Assembly: GCF_040954835.1 (NCBI RefSeq)
Contig: NC_090703.1
Span: 22,209,444 to 22,273,443, forward strand
Length of the DNA stretch: 64,000 bases
Reading direction: 5' to 3'
Source: Lepisosteus oculatus
Taxonomy: Eukaryota; Chordata; Actinopteri; Semionotiformes; Lepisosteidae
The notes below the pieces were generated by a model. It did not search any database and had not been told where the DNA came from. It saw only the letters and a program-made list of their open reading frames with translations. The translations under genes were made by a program, and so were the position numbers. This document shows positions 61,177 through 64,000 of the stretch, piece by piece; the first letter of the stretch is position 1, and every line of letters starts with the position of its first letter.

Positions 61177-61637
61177 TCTCCCAGCTTCTGTGGTCTTTAA
61201 TTGATAACCTCTGTTCATGTCATGCGTTTTTGTTGAAAGCGGTTCAGCATGGTTACTTTATCTTTATTTCATGAGTTTTATTTTATTAATGAACACACAG
61301 CAAGAAAAGCAAACATTTATGTTTGTACAAAAAAACAATGTCAACCCATGAAAAAGGATCAGGACAGGGTGACATTTTTTAAAAAGAGACACTGATGAAG
61401 TCAACCCATTAGATGTCCTCAGAATATACAATGAAGAGTGAAGCCAAGAGAACACTTATGGACACTACATGGAAGAACAAGAGGCAAGCCTTTTTATATA
61501 ACAATTAAGCCTTAAAATACAGCCTCAAAATACAGCAGAAAGTACCACATTTTATGTTTCAGTTCAATTTTCTCATTTCTTAAAATACTGATTTTTGACG
61601 GTGCACCTTGGCCATATTTTGTGGCTGAGATGTATTT

Positions 61638-62299
61638 CAGCAGCATGGTGGCACAGTGACTAGCATTGCTGCTTAGCAGCTCTGGGGTCCTGTGTTAAAT
61701 TACAGGCCTGGGGTGCTATCTACATGGAGTTTGTATGTTCTCCTTGAGGTGCAGTGTCTTTCCTCAATTTTCCTAAAACACTTCAAAGACCTACTGGTGG
61801 GTTAATTGGTTTCTGTGAAGATTGGCCCTGGTTCAAGTTCAAGTTTATTTGTCACTCCAGCCATATACAAGTATACAGAGGAGCGAGATATCATTCTCCA
61901 GGTCTACGGTGCGAATACAGACAGATACTGACAAGACAATGCTATAGACAATGTAGACAGAGACATTTCTGACAGGGTACATAAAGTGCAATGTGCATGG
62001 TGCAATTTACTTTACAGGATTGTGCAAAGAATTGTGCAAAGAATACATCAGACAGTACGCCTGACATTAGGCAAAAAAAGAATTAGGTTTCCAGATTTAG
62101 AGTAGATGCAGTAGGTACCAGGGTGTCGAGGAGCCTGACAGCCTGTGGGAAAAAGAGTCTGGTGGAGCTGGCCCGTACACTGCGATGACCTGCCATCCTG
62201 TCCTGTGCACTGTAGCTTGCACCTATTGCTTGCTGGGATAGTCTCCAGCTTCCCCACAACCCTAAATTGGAAGAAGCACTTAGAAAATGGATGGATGGA
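61638..62299 (+). repeat. V-SINE copy interrupted by another repeat
   Basis: The head GCATGGTGGCACAGTGACTA is followed by ACATGGAGTTTGTATGTTCT, GGTTAATTGGTTTCTGTGAA and GATTGGCCCTGG. After the insertion come TGCCATCCTGTCCTGTGCAC, TATTGCTTGCTGGGATAG, and the 3' end TAGAAAATGGATGGATGGA. It is the fullest plus-strand copy. Confidence 0.78.
61832..62178 (+). mobile_element. Unclassified repeat nested in a V-SINE
   Basis: About 347 bp begins TTCAAGTTCAAGTTTATTTG and ends near CCTGTGGGAAAAAGAGTCTG and GAGCTGGCCC. I recognise the CAAGTTCAAGTTTATTTGTC start and the CAGCCTGTGGGAAAAAG segment from fish repeats, but not the family. No long open frame is present, and the exact junctions are uncertain by a few bases. 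Confidence 0.55.
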
Positions 62300-64000
62300 C
62301 GCAGTTCAGCATGTTTTGAAGATATGCAAAAGAGTACCTGTCTTAACCTCTCTTGGGACATGAGTTGGGGATTGCAGTCCTACATTTTGCCCCTTACCAA
62401 TGCACTGCAATTACAGTGAGTGAGCACAAACACAAATGTTTCCTAGGCAAGTTTGGAAAGAGACCAACCTGAACTGTATATTTATGATACACTCAAAAAT
62501 TACCTTTCAAAATCCAATCAACATCCACTCCTTAAATGGGTGAGTTTAAATGAACAAGAAAGGGAAGATGTTAATGACACTTTTTTTCAGGACAACCCCA
62601 AGAGATTTAAGTGTATTAATATATATTCCTGTGTTCTTTCTACATCAGATACAATGCTTTATCCTTGACTGACTTAAATGTCCCATACAAATTTGATGGA
62701 GATGATAGTACAACTAATTGGGCCAGTAATAAAATAATAACAATAGTAACATTGATAGCAATAACAATAATTAATTATCATGATGACAGTAATAATATTT
62801 CTAGAAGAAAATTAAGCAAATTTTGCTTGAATATAAATAAGTAAATAGCAGCCAGGAGCTGTTTATATCAAGCATTCCTATTAATCAAGCATTATGAATT
62901 ATGTAAATCAGTTTCCCCTGTTGTTTTCCCTCCCACAGGTTTTACTTCCTGTGCATCTCAAATTAGACCCAATTTTCTTTTCATTTTCTACAGGAACATT
63001 TGCTTTTTACCTGCAGGGTATTTGTCACGACTGGTGGCTGAACTCTGACCGCCCCCCCTCTCAGGAACCTCCTGAAAGGCTATCGGGTTCACCTTGAAAG
63101 ATGTACTGTACGTTGAGACCACAGCCCTGGTCTTCTCATGTATTTCTGTAGTAAAATGTTCAGTTGTGTAAATGGGTACAATTATACTGTAAGTTGCCAA
63201 GTAAATTGGTAACAACAACAACAAATAATAAAAATTAATTACAGTAGTAATGTATTATGGATCATTGCATGCTTCCTTTTTCAGGATTAGAGCAGCCTTT
63301 TCACGATGATTTCTGAAGCACAGAGCCTTTCAAAAGTGCTCAGAGCCTTACACATTTTCACACTGTTCCTTTGAAGCCTGCAGTCATAACACTATGAAGA
63401 AACAATGAATATGTGCTAGAAACACAATCTGCTCCATACATTTAAAGCAAAAAACAAAAAGAAAGAAGTAAAAAGACAACTAAAATGAAAGAAAAGTAAA
63501 AAAAAGTTATAATTGTATGAGTATAACAGTTTACTGTTGCAAACCTGAATTACTTTAGTTGTACAAAATTATCTTAACAAACCACACAATTAGTTGAGTG
63601 GCCTCTGTCTGTGTGCAATAATAGTGGGTTTTATTATTTCAGAATAAAAACACTCATCTCTGTGAGGTTTCCTGTTCAGGTGTTGAATGTCAAGCAAAGA
63701 GTCAACCATAAAACTGAGGTGGGGAAAAATTAATTTAGAGGCACATATTAGAAGAAGAGTATAAAAAATATCAGAGTCTCTGAATATCCACGTGAGCACA
63801 GTCTACTAAATAATTATGAAATGAAAGCTACATTATGTCATCCAGACACTGCCTAGATCAATCTGAGCTACCAGTCAAGGGATCTGCTACACACCTCAAT
63901 GGCTGACATGGGGAAAAATGTGCATCATCCAACAAGATGCAGGCTACTTCAGACAAAAAACATTTGTGGTAGGGTGGCAAAAAGGAAGCCATTACTAAAA

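Larger units (their letters stand above)
44750..64000. other. CpG-depleted intergenic flank with repeats and conserved-looking islands
   Basis: CpG falls suddenly near 44.75 kb; none is present in 45001..45300. Several repeats occur: three V-SINE copies, a Tc1-type relic and an (AAT)n array. No gene is recognised, and open frames up to 133 codons lack ATG-supported structure or known domains. Stretches not listed separately, for example 54000..55850 and 62800..64000, are ordinary AT-rich sequence in which I see nothing specific. Confidence 0.5.

Noticed and set aside
1..64000. CRISPR arrays, operons, bacterial mobile elements, or pax9/mbip exons
   Set aside because: No regularly spaced repeats, ribosome-binding sites or tightly packed genes; spliced homeobox genes, SINEs and microsatellites show a vertebrate chromosome. 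No paired-box or other flanking-gene exon was recognised.

Overview
This window looks like chromosomal DNA from a ray-finned fish. It carries two intron-containing NK2-class homeobox genes in the same orientation, nkx2.9 (the NKX2-8 orthologue, 4322..5468) and nkx2.1 (TTF-1, 32072..34230), about 26.6 kb apart. The rest is vertebrate-style non-coding DNA with SINEs, solo LTRs, a Tc1-type relic and (AAT)n microsatellites. The Nkx2.1 protein (346 aa) is very close to what I remember of fish Nkx2.1a. I cannot name the species, nor decide between a teleost and an earlier-branching fish. In known vertebrate genomes these two genes sit beside pax9, which would be expected left of base 1; no pax9 or mbip exon was recognised here.

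Layout. 1..4321: upstream region of nkx2.9, with a consensus GLI site (3092), a near-consensus GLI site (3910) and a TATA box (4156). 4322..6257: nkx2.9 (two coding exons, 224 aa) and its poly(A) signals. 6260..12200: repeat-poor, CpG-retaining intergenic DNA. 12200..20580: CpG-poor, repeat-dense block with two solo LTRs of one family (each with its own perfect 5-bp target duplication), a V-SINE split by one of them, a 73-bp-arm hairpin and an (AAT)n-tailed repeat. 20580..32071: CpG-retaining again, with a cluster of six TAATTA sites, a foldback element, a V-SINE split by a tRNA-derived SINE, and the nkx2.1 promoter. 32072..34853: nkx2.1 (two coding exons, probably a further 5' non-coding exon) and its poly(A) signals. 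34860..44750: repeat-poor, CpG-retaining downstream DNA. 44750..64000: CpG-depleted DNA with V-SINEs, the Tc1 relic and several blocks that look like conserved regulatory elements.

Both genes encode transcription factors with an N-terminal TN (tinman/eh1-like) repressor motif, an NK2 homeodomain with Tyr at position 54, and an NK2-specific domain. In vertebrates nkx2.9 acts in the ventral neural tube downstream of Sonic hedgehog, and nkx2.1 in ventral forebrain, thyroid and lung or swim-bladder endoderm. The alternation of CpG-retaining, repeat-poor DNA around each gene with CpG-poor, repeat-rich DNA elsewhere is the strongest large-scale pattern I see. I found no wholly novel coding system; the better leads are regulatory.
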